This document shows positions 29,478-39,258 of a stretch of DNA of 64,000 nt, piece after piece. The position numbers and the translations under genes were made by a program. Positions within the stretch are counted from its first letter, which is position 1, and every line of letters starts with the position of its first letter. Below the pieces are notes generated by a model. It did no database searches, was not told the DNA's origin, and was given only the letters and a program-made list of their open reading frames with translations. Origin of the DNA: Deltaproteobacteria bacterium (lineage in GTDB: Bacteria > Desulfobacterota > Desulfomonilia > UBA1062); the NCBI GenBank assembly GCA_029547185.1, contig JAKPPU010000215.1, forward strand, positions 1 to 64,000. Reading direction: 5' to 3'.

Positions 29478-30695
29478 TCACCCCTTCAGCGTCCTCAGCA
29501 GCCTGAAGACATCCTCGTCGTCCATGATCCTGGGCACGGGATAGGGGATGCATTCCCAGTGGATCGAGTCTGCGATCTCACGGAAATCCGATTCTTTGAG
29601 CTCGGGAATGGTTGCCTCTATGCCGTACGTACGGTTAATGCCCCGTAACGCCTCGATAAAGGCCGCCGCCTTCCGGGAATCGCTCATGTCTGGTGTCGAG
29701 ACATTGATGACGTCGGCGAGCCTGCCGAGCCTCTTATGGACCGTATCGCCGTAGTATTCGAAGACCGGGGGCATGACCGCACCGATCACCCTTCCGTGGG
29801 GGAGGTTGTACATGCCGCCGATCTTGTGTGCGAACGGATGGACATAGCCGGTCAGCGACCGGTTGAGCGCGATGCCGGCATAGTACGAGGCGAGGAGCAT
29901 CTGTCCCCGTGAGGCAAGATCCCTGCCGTCTCTGTACACCTTGTCGAGGTTCTCGAAAATGATCCTGACCGCTGCCTCGGAATAGATGTCGCAGACCCGG
30001 CAGTGCGCCGCGCCGATGTAGCCCTCGATCGAATGCGAGAGCGCGTCGATGGCGGTAATGGCCGTAAAGAACGGCGGGAGGCCTAAGGTGAGCTCGGGAT
30101 CGAGCACGATGAAGTGCGGGTGGATCATGAAGTCGTTCACCGTGTACTTCGTATGCTTCGCCGGATCGGTGATGACGGCGGCGCTCGTGGTTTCCGCGCC
30201 CGTGCCTGCGGTCGTCGGCACCGCAAAGATGCGGGGCAGCCTTTTCGGGATGGGGAGCATCACCTTCATGTACCCGCCCAATTTATCTGCTCTGAGGTGA
30301 GGCCTCACCACCCTTCCGGCAACGACCTTTGCGCAGTCCATGGACGAGCCGCCGCCGAATCCGACAACGGCGTCACAGCCGTTTTTCAGATAGAGCGCGT
30401 ATGCATCCTCGACATTGTCGATCGTGGGGTTCGGCTGCACGCCGTCAAAGAGCGCAAAGGGCATGCCGATCGCATCAAGCCCGGTAATCAGGCCTTTAAG
30501 AAGACCCAGCTCCATGAGAATGGAGTCGGTGACGATGAGCGGCTTGCGGACCCCCCGGGCCTTCATCAGCGCGGGGAGCTTCCTGATGCTTCCTGCGCCC
30601 TGCATGACCTCGCTCTCTTGCGGGGGAATGAGATACATCGAATAGGCCAGGGCTGTTTTCAGCGTCCTCAAGAGCGGCTTTCTCAAAGGAACCAT
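29478..30695 (-). CDS. Iron-containing alcohol dehydrogenase
   Basis: 405 residues of the group III (Fe-ADH) family. The NAD motif is GFGGGSSMDCAKV; metal ligands fall in ITAIDALSHSIEGYIG (Asp, His) and GYVHPFAHKIGGMYNLPHGRVIG (two His). It oxidises an alcohol or reduces an aldehyde in the cytoplasm; the substrate is not clear. It is convergent with fxsA, only 5 bases apart. The same family forms the C-terminal half of the fusion protein at 58360-61020. The start follows GGAGGT. Confidence 0.9.
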   Translation of the reverse strand: MVPLRKPLLRTLKTALAYSMYLIPPQESEVMQGAGSIRKLPALMKARGVRKPLIVTDSILMELGLLKGLITGLDAIGMPFALFDGVQPNPTIDNVEDAYALYLKNGCDAVVGFGGGSSMDCAKVVAGRVVRPHLRADKLGGYMKVMLPIPKRLPRIFAVPTTAGTGAETTSAAVITDPAKHTKYTVNDFMIHPHFIVLDPELTLGLPPFFTAITAIDALSHSIEGYIGAAHCRVCDIYSEAAVRIIFENLDKVYRDGRDLASRGQMLLASYYAGIALNRSLTGYVHPFAHKIGGMYNLPHGRVIGAVMPPVFEYYGDTVHKRLGRLADVINVSTPDMSDSRKAAAFIEALRGINRTYGIEATIPELKESDFREIADSIHWECIPYPVPRIMDDEDVFRLLRTLKG

Positions 30696-30849
30696 GTCGT
30701 CAGACCTCCTTATCCAATCTCATCTTCATGTAACACGGCATGACCGTGCCGGGTTGAAGTATATGATAAATCCCATTACTGTCAAGAGGTTCCACCCCAT
30801 GTCATGACCTCGTTCGCCTTCATCCCGGGATTGGTGACGTGACGACCCT

Positions 30850-31683
30850 TCACGGGCGGTTCCTGAAGAGGTCGCTCAGCATGGCATCTCCGACATGGGC
30901 GACCGATCTCTCGAGGGCGCCGCGGATCTTCGGAAAGCAGCCTGCATCGTCGCAACTGCACGAGACCGGGTTCTTCACCTCTACACGAGGACTCTGCCAG
31001 ATGATTTTGCCCGATGCGAGATCTACCATCCTCGCCTGCATGTCTGCATTCACGGAGGCGAGCTCCCGGCCCGAGCGCCGAGTGGGGCAGAAGACACCGT
31101 ACCGCTTGCAGTCGATGATGACGAGGGCATCATATCCCTCGAGTTCCTTGACTTGCCGCACGTCACTCACGTCCCCCTGGATGGGAACGGCACGGTATCC
31201 GGTTTGTTCGAGCCTCTTCACGAAGTGCTTCTGGACAGCCATGGGCAGCTTGGCGTCCAAGGCACGGAGCCTTTCCTCGAGGGTGCCTGTTTCGGCGGAA
31301 GGTGCGGGAAGATGCTTTGCAGAGCTGCCGTAGTCCCTCGTTTCGAGTCCCTCCCCCCCGTACCCGAACTCGCTCTGCATCTCTCCCTGATCGCTGTACT
31401 CTCCGCCCTCATCATACGCCTCGCCTCCTCCGGCAAGGGTACTGCCATAGGGGAGCGGGCGGCCGAAGAGGGTCAGGCTTTCCTTTACCTTTGGCTCGGA
31501 TGTCCCGGCAAGGGCGACCCCGATGGTCAGCTTCTCTCTGGTCCAGAAATCGGCCGGCAGAGGTATGGCCTTCGACGACATGCACGCACCGAGCAGGGCC
31601 ATGATCAGGAAGCAGCCCGGAAGGCGGAAACAGGGTCTCTTCATGACCATAAATCCATGGTTGGTTTTCCCGGCGCCTGTCAT
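30850..31683 (-). CDS. Lipoprotein of unknown function, paralog of the one at 20821-21582
   Basis: 277 residues with a lipobox LLGAC. It shares with its paralog [36 protein letters not shown] and [15 protein letters not shown], plus a Cys-rich region ([11 protein letters not shown]). Its middle is a Tyr/Gly/Glu-rich insert absent from the paralog. The ATG at 31683 overlaps the htpX stop (ATGA), suggesting coupled translation. ATGs at 31650 or 31644 would give a tighter signal peptide but have no ribosome site. Function unknown; an envelope role is likely. Confidence 0.7.
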   Translation of the reverse strand: MTGAGKTNHGFMVMKRPCFRLPGCFLIMALLGACMSSKAIPLPADFWTREKLTIGVALAGTSEPKVKESLTLFGRPLPYGSTLAGGGEAYDEGGEYSDQGEMQSEFGYGGEGLETRDYGSSAKHLPAPSAETGTLEERLRALDAKLPMAVQKHFVKRLEQTGYRAVPIQGDVSDVRQVKELEGYDALVIIDCKRYGVFCPTRRSGRELASVNADMQARMVDLASGKIIWQSPRVEVKNPVSCSCDDAGCFPKIRGALERSVAHVGDAMLSDLFRNRP

Positions 31684-32540
31684 CCCGGCACGATGCTCCC
31701 GTGGGCCATTTCCTCGAGCCGCCTGATCCTTTCTCCCATGGGGGGATGGGTCGAGAACAGGCTCGAGAGGAACTGACCCCTCAAAGGATTGACAATGAAC
31801 AGGGGTGCGGTGACCGGATTGACGTTCACGGGATTCTCCCGGACGCCGGCATCGAGCTTCCGCAAGGAATCGGCCAGAGCCAGAGGGTCTCCGGTCAGGC
31901 GCGCGCCTTCATAGTCTGCCTGGTATTCCCTCGACCGGGAGATGGCAAGCTGGATGATCATGGCGGCAATGGGGGCCAAGATCGCCACTGCCAGCAGTCC
32001 GAGGACCCCTCCCCGGTTTTCATGGTCGCGGCCCATGCCGCCGAACATGGCGCCGAACTGCGCCATCCTGGCGAGGATGAATATGGCGCCGGCAATGGTG
32101 GCGGCAAGGGTTGATATGAGCACGTCCCGGTCCTTCACGTGAGAAAGCTCATGGCCGAGGACACCGCCGAGCTCGCGGTTATCGAGCAGGCCCATGATCC
32201 CGGTCGTTACGGCCACGGCTGCGTGGCTGGGGTTCCTGCCGGTGGCGAAGGCGTTCGGCATGGGCGTGTCCACGATATACAGCCTGGGCATGGGAAGACC
32301 ATCGGCTTGGGAGAGGTTCTTCACGATCGAGTACAGCTTCGGATTATCGGTCTCCCCGATCTCTTTTGCCCGGTACATGGAAAGCACGATCTTGTCCGAG
32401 AACCAGTAGGTGGCGAAGTTCATGATCGCTGCGAAAACGAGGGCAATGATCATGCCCTGCCTGCCGCCGAGGAGGTTGCCGATGGCCATGAGCAGGAAGG
32501 TCAAACCGAGCATCAGGAGAAACGTCTTCAGTGTGTTCAT
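31680..32540 (-). CDS. htpX: Membrane zinc metalloprotease HtpX
   Basis: 286 residues, the usual HtpX length. The zinc motif HELSH is at residues 130-134 ([14 protein letters not shown]), two membrane helices lie near residues 5-40 and two more follow the active site. [14 protein letters not shown] and [17 protein letters not shown] at the end are family marks. HtpX degrades damaged membrane proteins. It is divergent from the DegP-like gene, putting two envelope quality-control proteases side by side. Confidence 0.93.
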   Translation of the reverse strand: MNTLKTFLLMLGLTFLLMAIGNLLGGRQGMIIALVFAAIMNFATYWFSDKIVLSMYRAKEIGETDNPKLYSIVKNLSQADGLPMPRLYIVDTPMPNAFATGRNPSHAAVAVTTGIMGLLDNRELGGVLGHELSHVKDRDVLISTLAATIAGAIFILARMAQFGAMFGGMGRDHENRGGVLGLLAVAILAPIAAMIIQLAISRSREYQADYEGARLTGDPLALADSLRKLDAGVRENPVNVNPVTAPLFIVNPLRGQFLSSLFSTHPPMGERIRRLEEMAHGSIVPG

Positions 32541-32719
32541 GGTTCACCTCGATGAAACTGTAGATATTTCCATGGCAATCATTCTCAACACTCGTGCTGG
32601 AACAATCTTTCATAAATCAAAAGCCGCCTCTCTCGTGGAGGATCTCATGCGGAGAGGGATCTCTTGCAGGAGGGAAGATCTTTCCTACTATTACTCTTAT
32701 TTGTACAAGGGAGGGGACC

Positions 32720-34189
32720 ATGGAGAAAATGTCTCTTCGCATGGTTTGCGGCATTGCAGCTCTTGCCTTTTGCACCTGCTCTCTTCACCAAGCCTGTGCG
32801 GAAAGCCCCCTGATAACGCATGTCAAGTCGGACCCTGCCCAAGGCCCTGCCGGTGCAAAAGCAGATCAGGAGAGATTCCGCACCGCCATCATCAGGATCG
32901 CCAAGGACTCTATCCCTGCTGTCGTGCATATCGAGGTAACGGAGAGCCAGGTGGTGGAAAGCCCGTCGCTTCCCTTTGAGGGTGATCCTTTCTTGAGGCA
33001 GTTCTTCAATATTCCCAAGATCCCGAAAAGGCTCCGGAAGGAATTGAAGGGCATAGGGACAGGCATGATCATCAATGACCGGGGATTCATCCTCACGAAT
33101 TACCATGTGGTGGAAGGTGCGACGCAGATCCAGGTGGCGCTCTCCGATGGGAGGGAGTTTCCGGGCAGGGTCATAGGTACGGACCCCAAGACGGATCTTT
33201 CCGTAATAAAGATAGATGCAGAGACAAAGCTTCCCTACGTGACATTCGGCGATTCAGACAAGGTCCAGGTGGGCGAATGGGTAGTCGCCATAGGACAGCC
33301 GCAGGGTCTCAACGAGAGCGTAACCCAGGGCATCATCAGCGCCATGCACAGACAGGGAATCATGGACCCGAATACCTACCAGGATTTCCTTCAGACCGAT
33401 GCGGCCATCAATCCCGGCAACAGCGGAGGACCCCTCATAAACCTTGACGGCAAGGTCATCGGGGTCACTTCCATCATCGCCTCGCAGTCAGGCGGGTTCG
33501 AGGGGATAGGGTTTGCCATTCCGAGCAACACGGCAGTGCACATCGCAAACGCCCTCATGACGACCGGCAAGATAGTACGGGGGTGGGCAGGGATGACGGT
33601 CCAGGATATCGGATATCAGGACATGAAGAAGTACGGCCTCTCTTCGACAAAAGGCGCTCTGGTGAGGGGGATCATAAAGGAGGGGCCGGCGGAAAAAGCC
33701 GGGATCAAACCCGGTGACGTGATCGTATCCTTCAGCGGCAAAGAGGTTCCGGATTCAGGCATGCTGAGGAACCTGACTGCCGGAACTCGGGTCGGGAAAA
33801 ACGTAAGCGTAGGCATCATCCGCAACGGAAAACGGCAGACCCTGACGCTCAGGGTCGGGAACCTCGAAGATGCTGCCAGAATGATGGCCGCTCAGGTGAG
33901 GGAGAGGCTTGGGGCCGACTTCCGACCTCTCAATGCGAGCGAGAGGGAAACCTACGGCCTCGATGAGGGCCTGGGGGTGGCAATCACCAGTATCGATCCT
34001 AAAGGTCCCTTGGGAAAACAGGAGTTCGAAACAGGCGACATCATCCTGATGATAGACAATGAACCCATTGAAGGCATGGAACAGTTCGCCTCGATAATGA
34101 CCGGCCTCAAGCCCGGCCAGTCGGTCACGCTCACTGCCATAGACCACAAAAGCAGGCAGGCAGGGCATGTCCGGGTGAATGTACGATAA
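32720..34189 (+). CDS. Periplasmic Do-family serine protease (DegP/DegQ-like)
   Basis: 489 residues: a signal peptide (core about residues 8-26), a trypsin-like domain with His129 (TNYHVVEG), Asp159 (KTDLSVIK) and Ser235 (NPGNSGGPL), then two PDZ domains (about 285-375 and 390-485). This is the full Deg layout, acting in the periplasm as protease and chaperone. The start ATG follows GGAGGGGAC; the frame is open further upstream but not protein-like. The downstream lipoprotein follows within 12 bases. Confidence 0.92.
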   Translation: MEKMSLRMVCGIAALAFCTCSLHQACAESPLITHVKSDPAQGPAGAKADQERFRTAIIRIAKDSIPAVVHIEVTESQVVESPSLPFEGDPFLRQFFNIPKIPKRLRKELKGIGTGMIINDRGFILTNYHVVEGATQIQVALSDGREFPGRVIGTDPKTDLSVIKIDAETKLPYVTFGDSDKVQVGEWVVAIGQPQGLNESVTQGIISAMHRQGIMDPNTYQDFLQTDAAINPGNSGGPLINLDGKVIGVTSIIASQSGGFEGIGFAIPSNTAVHIANALMTTGKIVRGWAGMTVQDIGYQDMKKYGLSSTKGALVRGIIKEGPAEKAGIKPGDVIVSFSGKEVPDSGMLRNLTAGTRVGKNVSVGIIRNGKRQTLTLRVGNLEDAARMMAAQVRERLGADFRPLNASERETYGLDEGLGVAITSIDPKGPLGKQEFETGDIILMIDNEPIEGMEQFASIMTGLKPGQSVTLTAIDHKSRQAGHVRVNVR

Positions 34190-34201
34190 GGAGGACAAGA
34201 G

Positions 34202-34600
34202 ATGAATTCGAAGACCGTTCTCTGGATTGCAGTGCTCCTGCTGGGATTTTCTTTCCTGTTCGCAGGCTGCGCCGGAATGAAGAAAAAGGAGGCGGCGAGG
34301 ACCGGAGATATCCTCTCCGCTGCGGGATTTACGACCAAGACACCCGATTCTCCCGAGGCCTGGAACAAGTTCAACAGCATGAAGCCCCTCAAGATGATGA
34401 GAACGGAGAAAGACGGCGAGATCATCTACGTGTATCCCGACCCGTACAACTGCAACTGCGTCTATGTGGGGAACGAAAAGCAGTATCAGGATTACAAGCG
34501 GCTTGCCCTGCAGAAGCAGATCGCAGAAGCAAATCTCCAGGCTGCCCAGATGTGGGAAACAGGGGATTTCGGACCCTATGACGGTTGCTGCTGGTGGTAA
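34202..34600 (+). CDS. Small lipoprotein, unknown function
   Basis: 132 residues with lipobox FAGC (Cys near residue 23). The rest is soluble and mostly helical, with a central YVYPDPYNCNCVYVGNEKQYQDY and the end DGCCWW. I recognise no family with certainty. It lies 12 bases behind the DegP-like gene and has a GGAGG site, so the two are one operon and the lipoprotein may serve the same envelope stress role. Confidence 0.7.
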   Translation: MNSKTVLWIAVLLLGFSFLFAGCAGMKKKEAARTGDILSAAGFTTKTPDSPEAWNKFNSMKPLKMMRTEKDGEIIYVYPDPYNCNCVYVGNEKQYQDYKRLALQKQIAEANLQAAQMWETGDFGPYDGCCWW

Positions 34601-34606
34601 GCCTCC

Positions 34607-35085
34607 TCATGGATAGCGATTCTGTCCTCGCCGCCAACCGGCCCAGACCGGAACACCGGAGTCGCTCCTCAAGGTCACGCTCTCATTGCCCTTCTTGATC
34701 TGTCCGGCTATAATGGCCGGTTTGCCCCCGAATGTGACCCGCGAGCCCTTCACTTCGACAGCATCTCCCTTCTGGAGCTTGAGGTCGAGCCTCTCGATAT
34801 ACCACTGGGGGCCGAGGTGAACCGGGATGGTTTCCTTGGGCGTTTTCAGGATGGCGACGATGCCGTAGTGCATTCCCCTCATAGTACGACGGTTTCGATG
34901 GCTTCCACCGTGCCCGAAACGGTCTCGATCTTCGACGGGTCCCACAGTCGGTTGTACGCTCCACCCATACCCCACCCGCCGCTTCCTCGCCATTTGTAGC
35001 CCGGGCATCCCTGGGCAAACGAGTCGATTGTGCAGAAAAGGGCAAGAACCGAAAGCACTGCTGCCATGACGGTAAGCTTCTTCAT
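34607..35085 (-). pseudogene. Small secreted protein, frameshifted
   Basis: The first frame starts at 35085 behind GAGGAGG. It gives a signal peptide (MKKLTVMAAVLSVLALFC...) and GYKWRGSGGWGMGGAYNRLWDPSKIETVSGTVEAIETVVL, ending at a TGA at 34879-34881. The next frame goes on directly with RGMHYGIVAILKTPKETIPVHLGPQWYIERLDLKLQKGDAVEVKGSRVTFGG. The two parts join into one OB-like secreted protein of about 158 residues if one indel near 34880-34895 is corrected. Similar small proteins occur beside metal or redox genes. It is a broken gene or an assembly error. Confidence 0.65.
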
Positions 35086-35361
35086 GACGACCTCCTCGTG
35101 GTTTTGAAGGTAATTCACGTAAGGCTTTTTTCTCTTCTGTTTTAATAAGGGCGCCGCAGGGAAAAGCAACGGGGAGACCTGTTTCCCCGATAAGGTGAAT
35201 CCTCCATTTCCTAGCTGTCCGCTGCCAAGACACTCTCTACCATCTCGCGTTCCTCTTTGGCAGAACCCATAACCTTGGCGATACCCCCACCGAACATCTC
35301 AGGAAAGCCACGGTTTCACTCCCAGCTCATCCTTTTTACAAAATAAGACGTATGGGCAGTG

Positions 35362-37059
35362 CTACTTCTCTCTCGGATACGGCCAGGCAGAGATGCCGCC
35401 CTCCATGACCGTGACCTTTTTCCACCCGTTTGCCTCCAGGATCAGAGCCGCTTCATATCCCCGCAGGGATATCTTGCAGTAGCAGATTATCTCCTGATCC
35501 TTGTCCTGCGGCAGTTCGCCGAGACGCTTTCTCAATGCTCCAATCGGGATGAGGGTCTCGCCGATGCCGAGACGGACTTGCTCGTATTCATCCGGGCCCC
35601 GCACATCGAGGATGAAGGGCTTCTCGCCACTGTCGAGCTTTGCCTTGACCTCGCGTGGCGTGATTCCCTTGAGCCTGCCCTTGATCTTGTTCTGCATGAT
35701 GTGGGCGCCGGCGATGCCGTGGTCGATGGCGAGCGAAAAGGGAGGGGCGTACGGCAGGTCGGCATTCACCATGTCATCGACCGTGAGCCCTCCCTGGACA
35801 GCGAGAGCCCACTGGGCGATCTGCCGGTTGACGTTGCCCGGCCCAACGCACTGTGCACCGAGGATCTTCCCTGTCTTTCTGTCGGCCACGAGCTTGCTGA
35901 CGAGGAGCTGGCCGTTCATGTAGCCCGGCTTGTCAGGACTGGCATTGATGACCGTGACGATGTCCCCGTACCCCAGGCTGCGGGCTGCAGACTCCGACAA
36001 TCCCGTGGACCCGGCCGAATAGTCGAAGATCTTGCAGATCCCGGTCTGGATGGTGCCCGGGAAGGTGACCGTGTTTCCCGCCACTGCATTCTCGCCCGCG
36101 ACTCTGCCCTGGAGATTGGCAAGGTCGCCGTACGGGGCCAGCACCTTCTTTCCCGTGATGCGGTTGACGACCTCCACGCAGTCTCCCGCAGCATAGATGG
36201 CCGGATCGGAGGTCTGCATGAATTCGTTGACCTCGATGCCGCCCACAGCGCCGATCCTGATCCCCGACTCCCTGGCGAGCTTCACGTTCGGCGTGACCCC
36301 GATCGCCACTATTGCGAGCTCGCAGGGAAGCTCGGTGCCGTTTGCCAGCTTGACGCCGGTGAGCACCCCGTTCTCACCGAGGAAGGCGGCAATTCCATTG
36401 CCGGTGATCACATCCGCTGATTTGCTCCGCACGTGATTCTCAACGAGCTTTGCCAGGTCCCAGTCGAGAAAGGTGAGCAACTGGGGCAGCATCTCGATGA
36501 CCGTGATCTCGATCCCGGCCAGGCGGAGCGCCTCGCAGGTTTCGATCCCGATGAGGCCGCCGCCGATGATCACCGCCTTTTGGATCTTCCCGTCGTCCCG
36601 TACTCTCCGCAGATAGTCGGCATCCTGTATCGACTTGAGTGCGGTGACGCCCTTGAGATCAGTGCCGGACACCGGCGGCATCTTGGGAATCGAACCGGTG
36701 GCGATGATGAGACGGTCGTAGTCCAGTTTACCCGAGTTTCCGGTGAGCAGATCCTTGAAGCTGACGGTCCGGTTCTCCCTGTCGATGGCCGTAACCTCGG
36801 TATTGGTCCTCGCATCGATGGCCTTGGCGTTGAGGTAGTACTGCGGGTTGCGGATTACTCCGGTTGGCGTGCTCAGGAGCATGTTCCGGTCGTCGAAACA
36901 GCCGCCCACGTAGTAGGGGAACCCGCAAGATGCCATGGAGAGGTCGGGATCTTTCTGGAGGACTATCACCTCTGCGTGCTCGTCCATGCGCCTGGCCTTG
37001 GCCGCAGCCTTGGGGCCCGCTGCGGATCCGCCGATAACAACGATTCTTTTAGCGCTCAT
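35362..37059 (-). CDS. CoA-disulfide reductase/persulfide reductase with C-terminal rhodanese domain
   Basis: 565 residues. The N-terminal FAD/NAD(P)H pyridine-nucleotide-disulfide reductase has GGSAAGPKAAAKARR and the single-Cys active motif SMASCGFPYYVGG (Cys45) of CoA-disulfide reductases. The C-terminal rhodanese domain (about 460-565) carries its own active Cys528 in ICYCKISLRG. The fusion matches NADH-dependent persulfide or polysulfide reductases of sulfur-reducing anaerobes. The ATG at 37059 follows AAGGAG. It is last in the leftward sulfur/metal-cofactor run. Confidence 0.92.
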   Translation of the reverse strand: MSAKRIVVIGGSAAGPKAAAKARRMDEHAEVIVLQKDPDLSMASCGFPYYVGGCFDDRNMLLSTPTGVIRNPQYYLNAKAIDARTNTEVTAIDRENRTVSFKDLLTGNSGKLDYDRLIIATGSIPKMPPVSGTDLKGVTALKSIQDADYLRRVRDDGKIQKAVIIGGGLIGIETCEALRLAGIEITVIEMLPQLLTFLDWDLAKLVENHVRSKSADVITGNGIAAFLGENGVLTGVKLANGTELPCELAIVAIGVTPNVKLARESGIRIGAVGGIEVNEFMQTSDPAIYAAGDCVEVVNRITGKKVLAPYGDLANLQGRVAGENAVAGNTVTFPGTIQTGICKIFDYSAGSTGLSESAARSLGYGDIVTVINASPDKPGYMNGQLLVSKLVADRKTGKILGAQCVGPGNVNRQIAQWALAVQGGLTVDDMVNADLPYAPPFSLAIDHGIAGAHIMQNKIKGRLKGITPREVKAKLDSGEKPFILDVRGPDEYEQVRLGIGETLIPIGALRKRLGELPQDKDQEIICYCKISLRGYEAALILEANGWKKVTVMEGGISAWPYPREK

Positions 37060-37159
37060 GTGCACATACTCCTTGTATGCATTCGTGCTTCTCCCTGTCG
37101 GGACACTTCCGTGCCCTCTCCATAAGATAGTATTATGCATGCAATGTCATTGATCTGTA

Positions 37160-38122
37160 TCAACGGTCTTCAATATTTTCGTTTTGCTCTCCGTTCAATT
37201 CATCAGCTCCTGCATCGTTCTCCGAGAGCGCCAGGATGGGGGCCACTATATGCTTAAATTCAAGGGCCGCCCTGGTCTGCGGAAACCTGAAGACATAAGG
37301 CGTCCCTTCATCGCAGGCCGCGCCGATGTTCTGATCTATCGAAACACGCCCCAGAAAAGGCACTCCCATCTCGACGGCCATGCGTTCGCCGCCCCCGGCC
37401 TTGAAGATCTCGGTGATCGTCCCGCAGTGCGGGCAGACGAATCCGCTCATGTTTTCCACGACACCGAGCACGGGAAGCTTGAGCTGTCGGCAGAAGCCGA
37501 TGGAGCGGCGCACGTCTGCGGTCGAGACATCCTGGGGGGTGGTGACCACGACAGCGCCGTCGGCATCCTCGATGAGCTGGAGCAGAGAGAGAGGCTCGTC
37601 GCCTGTTCCGGGGGGAAGATCGATGATCAGGTAATCGAGCTCGCCCCAGGCCACGTCGGCGAGGAACTGCCGAATGGCGCTCATCTTCATGGGGCCGCGC
37701 CAGATGACGGGATCGTCGCTGCTCTGCAGGAAAAATCCGATGGACATGACCTTGAGCCCGCCGAGCTCTATGGGGAGAATGGCATTGTCCCCGCTCACGA
37801 TCTGCGAGCCCTCCAGGTGCAGCATCTTGGGAACGCTCGGGCCGTGAATGTCGCAGTCGAGGAGGCCTACGCTCCTGCCTTCGAGCATGAGGGTTGTCGC
37901 CAGGTTGACCGCCACGGTGCTCTTGCCCACGCCGCCCTTGCCGGACATGACGAGGATCTTGTGTGATATGCCACACATGCGCTTGTACAATGCCTGTCTC
38001 TGGGCAAAGTCATGGGGATTTTCGCCGGGACGCTTTGTCTTGGCGCTGCATGACGAACTCGTGCAGGAATCACATGTGCCGCCCTCTGCCTTGCCTTCCT
38101 TGTTCATCCGACCATTTGACAT
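37160..38122 (-). CDS. Mrp/NBP35-family P-loop ATPase, Fe-S carrier
   Basis: 320 residues. The deviant Walker A is SGKGGVGKS (about residues 60-68). The N-terminus carries Cys17, Cys20 and Cys25 (CDSCTSSSC), as in NBP35-type scaffolds, and a CxxC (CPHC) lies later, where Mrp proteins dimerise around a cluster. It helps assemble or transfer [4Fe-4S] clusters in the cytoplasm. GGAGG precedes the start. Neighbours NifX-like and DUF134 are often found with such Mrp genes in anaerobes. Confidence 0.92.
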   Translation of the reverse strand: MSNGRMNKEGKAEGGTCDSCTSSSCSAKTKRPGENPHDFAQRQALYKRMCGISHKILVMSGKGGVGKSTVAVNLATTLMLEGRSVGLLDCDIHGPSVPKMLHLEGSQIVSGDNAILPIELGGLKVMSIGFFLQSSDDPVIWRGPMKMSAIRQFLADVAWGELDYLIIDLPPGTGDEPLSLLQLIEDADGAVVVTTPQDVSTADVRRSIGFCRQLKLPVLGVVENMSGFVCPHCGTITEIFKAGGGERMAVEMGVPFLGRVSIDQNIGAACDEGTPYVFRFPQTRAALEFKHIVAPILALSENDAGADELNGEQNENIEDR

Positions 38123-38301
38123 AGTTCCTCCGTAGCTGTGTTCGATCTTTCGTGCTGCAGGCTTTTTGCATGCTCTGTCTCTGCCTCAGACTGACCTTAT
38201 GCGGGATTGGGATAGCATGAGGTATATCTGCGAGGGCAAGCGAGGCCGAGAAACTCGTCTTGCCCGCTCTATTCCCGGTATAGGGGAAACAGCTTCCTTG
38301 G

Positions 38302-38556
38302 CTATCTCTCCCCGCATCCCGGTGTTGAGCATCGCTTCGAGCTTCCGCAGCAGGTCGTGCCCGTGCTCTCGAAGGAGCATCCGCCCGGCTTCTGACTGCG
38401 GGAACCGGCGTCTCTGGTGATGATCCCTGCACCCGGGGCAATCAGACGCCGCACTTCACCGCCGCAGGCAGGACACGCCGGCTCCGGTGCAGACATCGGC
38501 TGGAAGCTCTCGAAACGCTTCTTGCATTGCGAACAGACGAACTCATATGTCGGCAT
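38302..38556 (-). CDS. FmdB-like zinc ribbon protein
   Basis: 84 residues beginning MPTYEFVCSQCKKRFE with two CxxC knuckles (CSQC and CPAC), the FmdB/CxxC_CXXC regulatory-protein domain. It continues with a Cys- and Ser-rich tail (TTCCGSSKRCSTPGCGE) that may bind another metal. Its first relatives were linked to formamidase and amidase regulation; its actual task is unclear. GGAGA lies before the ATG and the next gene upstream (trmO) is about 100 bases away. Confidence 0.82.
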   Translation of the reverse strand: MPTYEFVCSQCKKRFESFQPMSAPEPACPACGGEVRRLIAPGAGIITRDAGSRSQKPGGCSFESTGTTCCGSSKRCSTPGCGER

Positions 38557-38655
38557 TGCATCTCCTTTCTCTGTCAGTTGGTTTCCCGACGCCGCGTCAA
38601 AGGCGCTCGAACCTGCCGCTCATAACCGGCCATCAGGGATACCCTGCCCATGACC

Positions 38656-39168
38656 TCACTTCTTCTTTTGTAATATCTCTCGGGATCCGTACATCCTCCG
38701 GCCCCTTTGCCGGGCTTTCCGGGGGTCGATGGTATCCGTCCAGCCCCCCGTTGCGTTTCCCGGTGCATCGAAGCGGGGCACATAGGGCTTGATATCGATG
38801 ATGGGCGTCCCGTCGAGCACGTCCACATCCTCCAGAATGAGGACCGGACCCTCCCGCCTGATCAGCCGCACCACGCTCAGCCCGATCCGGTTCGGCCTCG
38901 ATGGGTGGCGGGTGGCGAAGATGCCCCGGGGAACATCGTCAAGGAAAGGCTTTATGATGAGCTCCGGATCTCCGGCTTTGTGGAACGAGTAGAGCAGGAT
39001 GAGGTGGGAGAAGGTCTCGATGTCCCTGAGACCTTCTTCGTACTCGGGAAAGACCTCTGCCCTGCCGGCGCACCCCTTCGCGAACTCCGGCTGGACCGGA
39101 GTCTCTTCCGGTATGCGATGCTCGCTCCGTATGGTGCCGACGGGACGGCAGACGATCGTGTCCGTCAT
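38656..39168 (-). CDS. trmO: tRNA (N6-threonylcarbamoyladenosine37-N6)-methyltransferase TrmO
   Basis: 170 residues of the TrmO/TsaA beta-barrel family, which methylates t6A37 of tRNA-Thr using SAM. Diagnostic blocks are VGTIRSEHRIPEETPVQPEF, ATRHPSRPNRIGLSVVRL and LDGTPIIDIKPYVPRFD. In archaea and many anaerobes this gene often sits among metal-cofactor genes, as here. GGAGAG lies before the start. Confidence 0.9.
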   Translation of the reverse strand: MTDTIVCRPVGTIRSEHRIPEETPVQPEFAKGCAGRAEVFPEYEEGLRDIETFSHLILLYSFHKAGDPELIIKPFLDDVPRGIFATRHPSRPNRIGLSVVRLIRREGPVLILEDVDVLDGTPIIDIKPYVPRFDAPGNATGGWTDTIDPRKARQRGRRMYGSREILQKKK

Positions 39169-39258
39169 TGTCTCTCCTTTCGGGAGGCATGCAGGTCGTG
39201 CCGGCCATCCTCAACCCTGCAGCCGGTCCTCACACATCCGCCAGGGCATTTCTTCATA

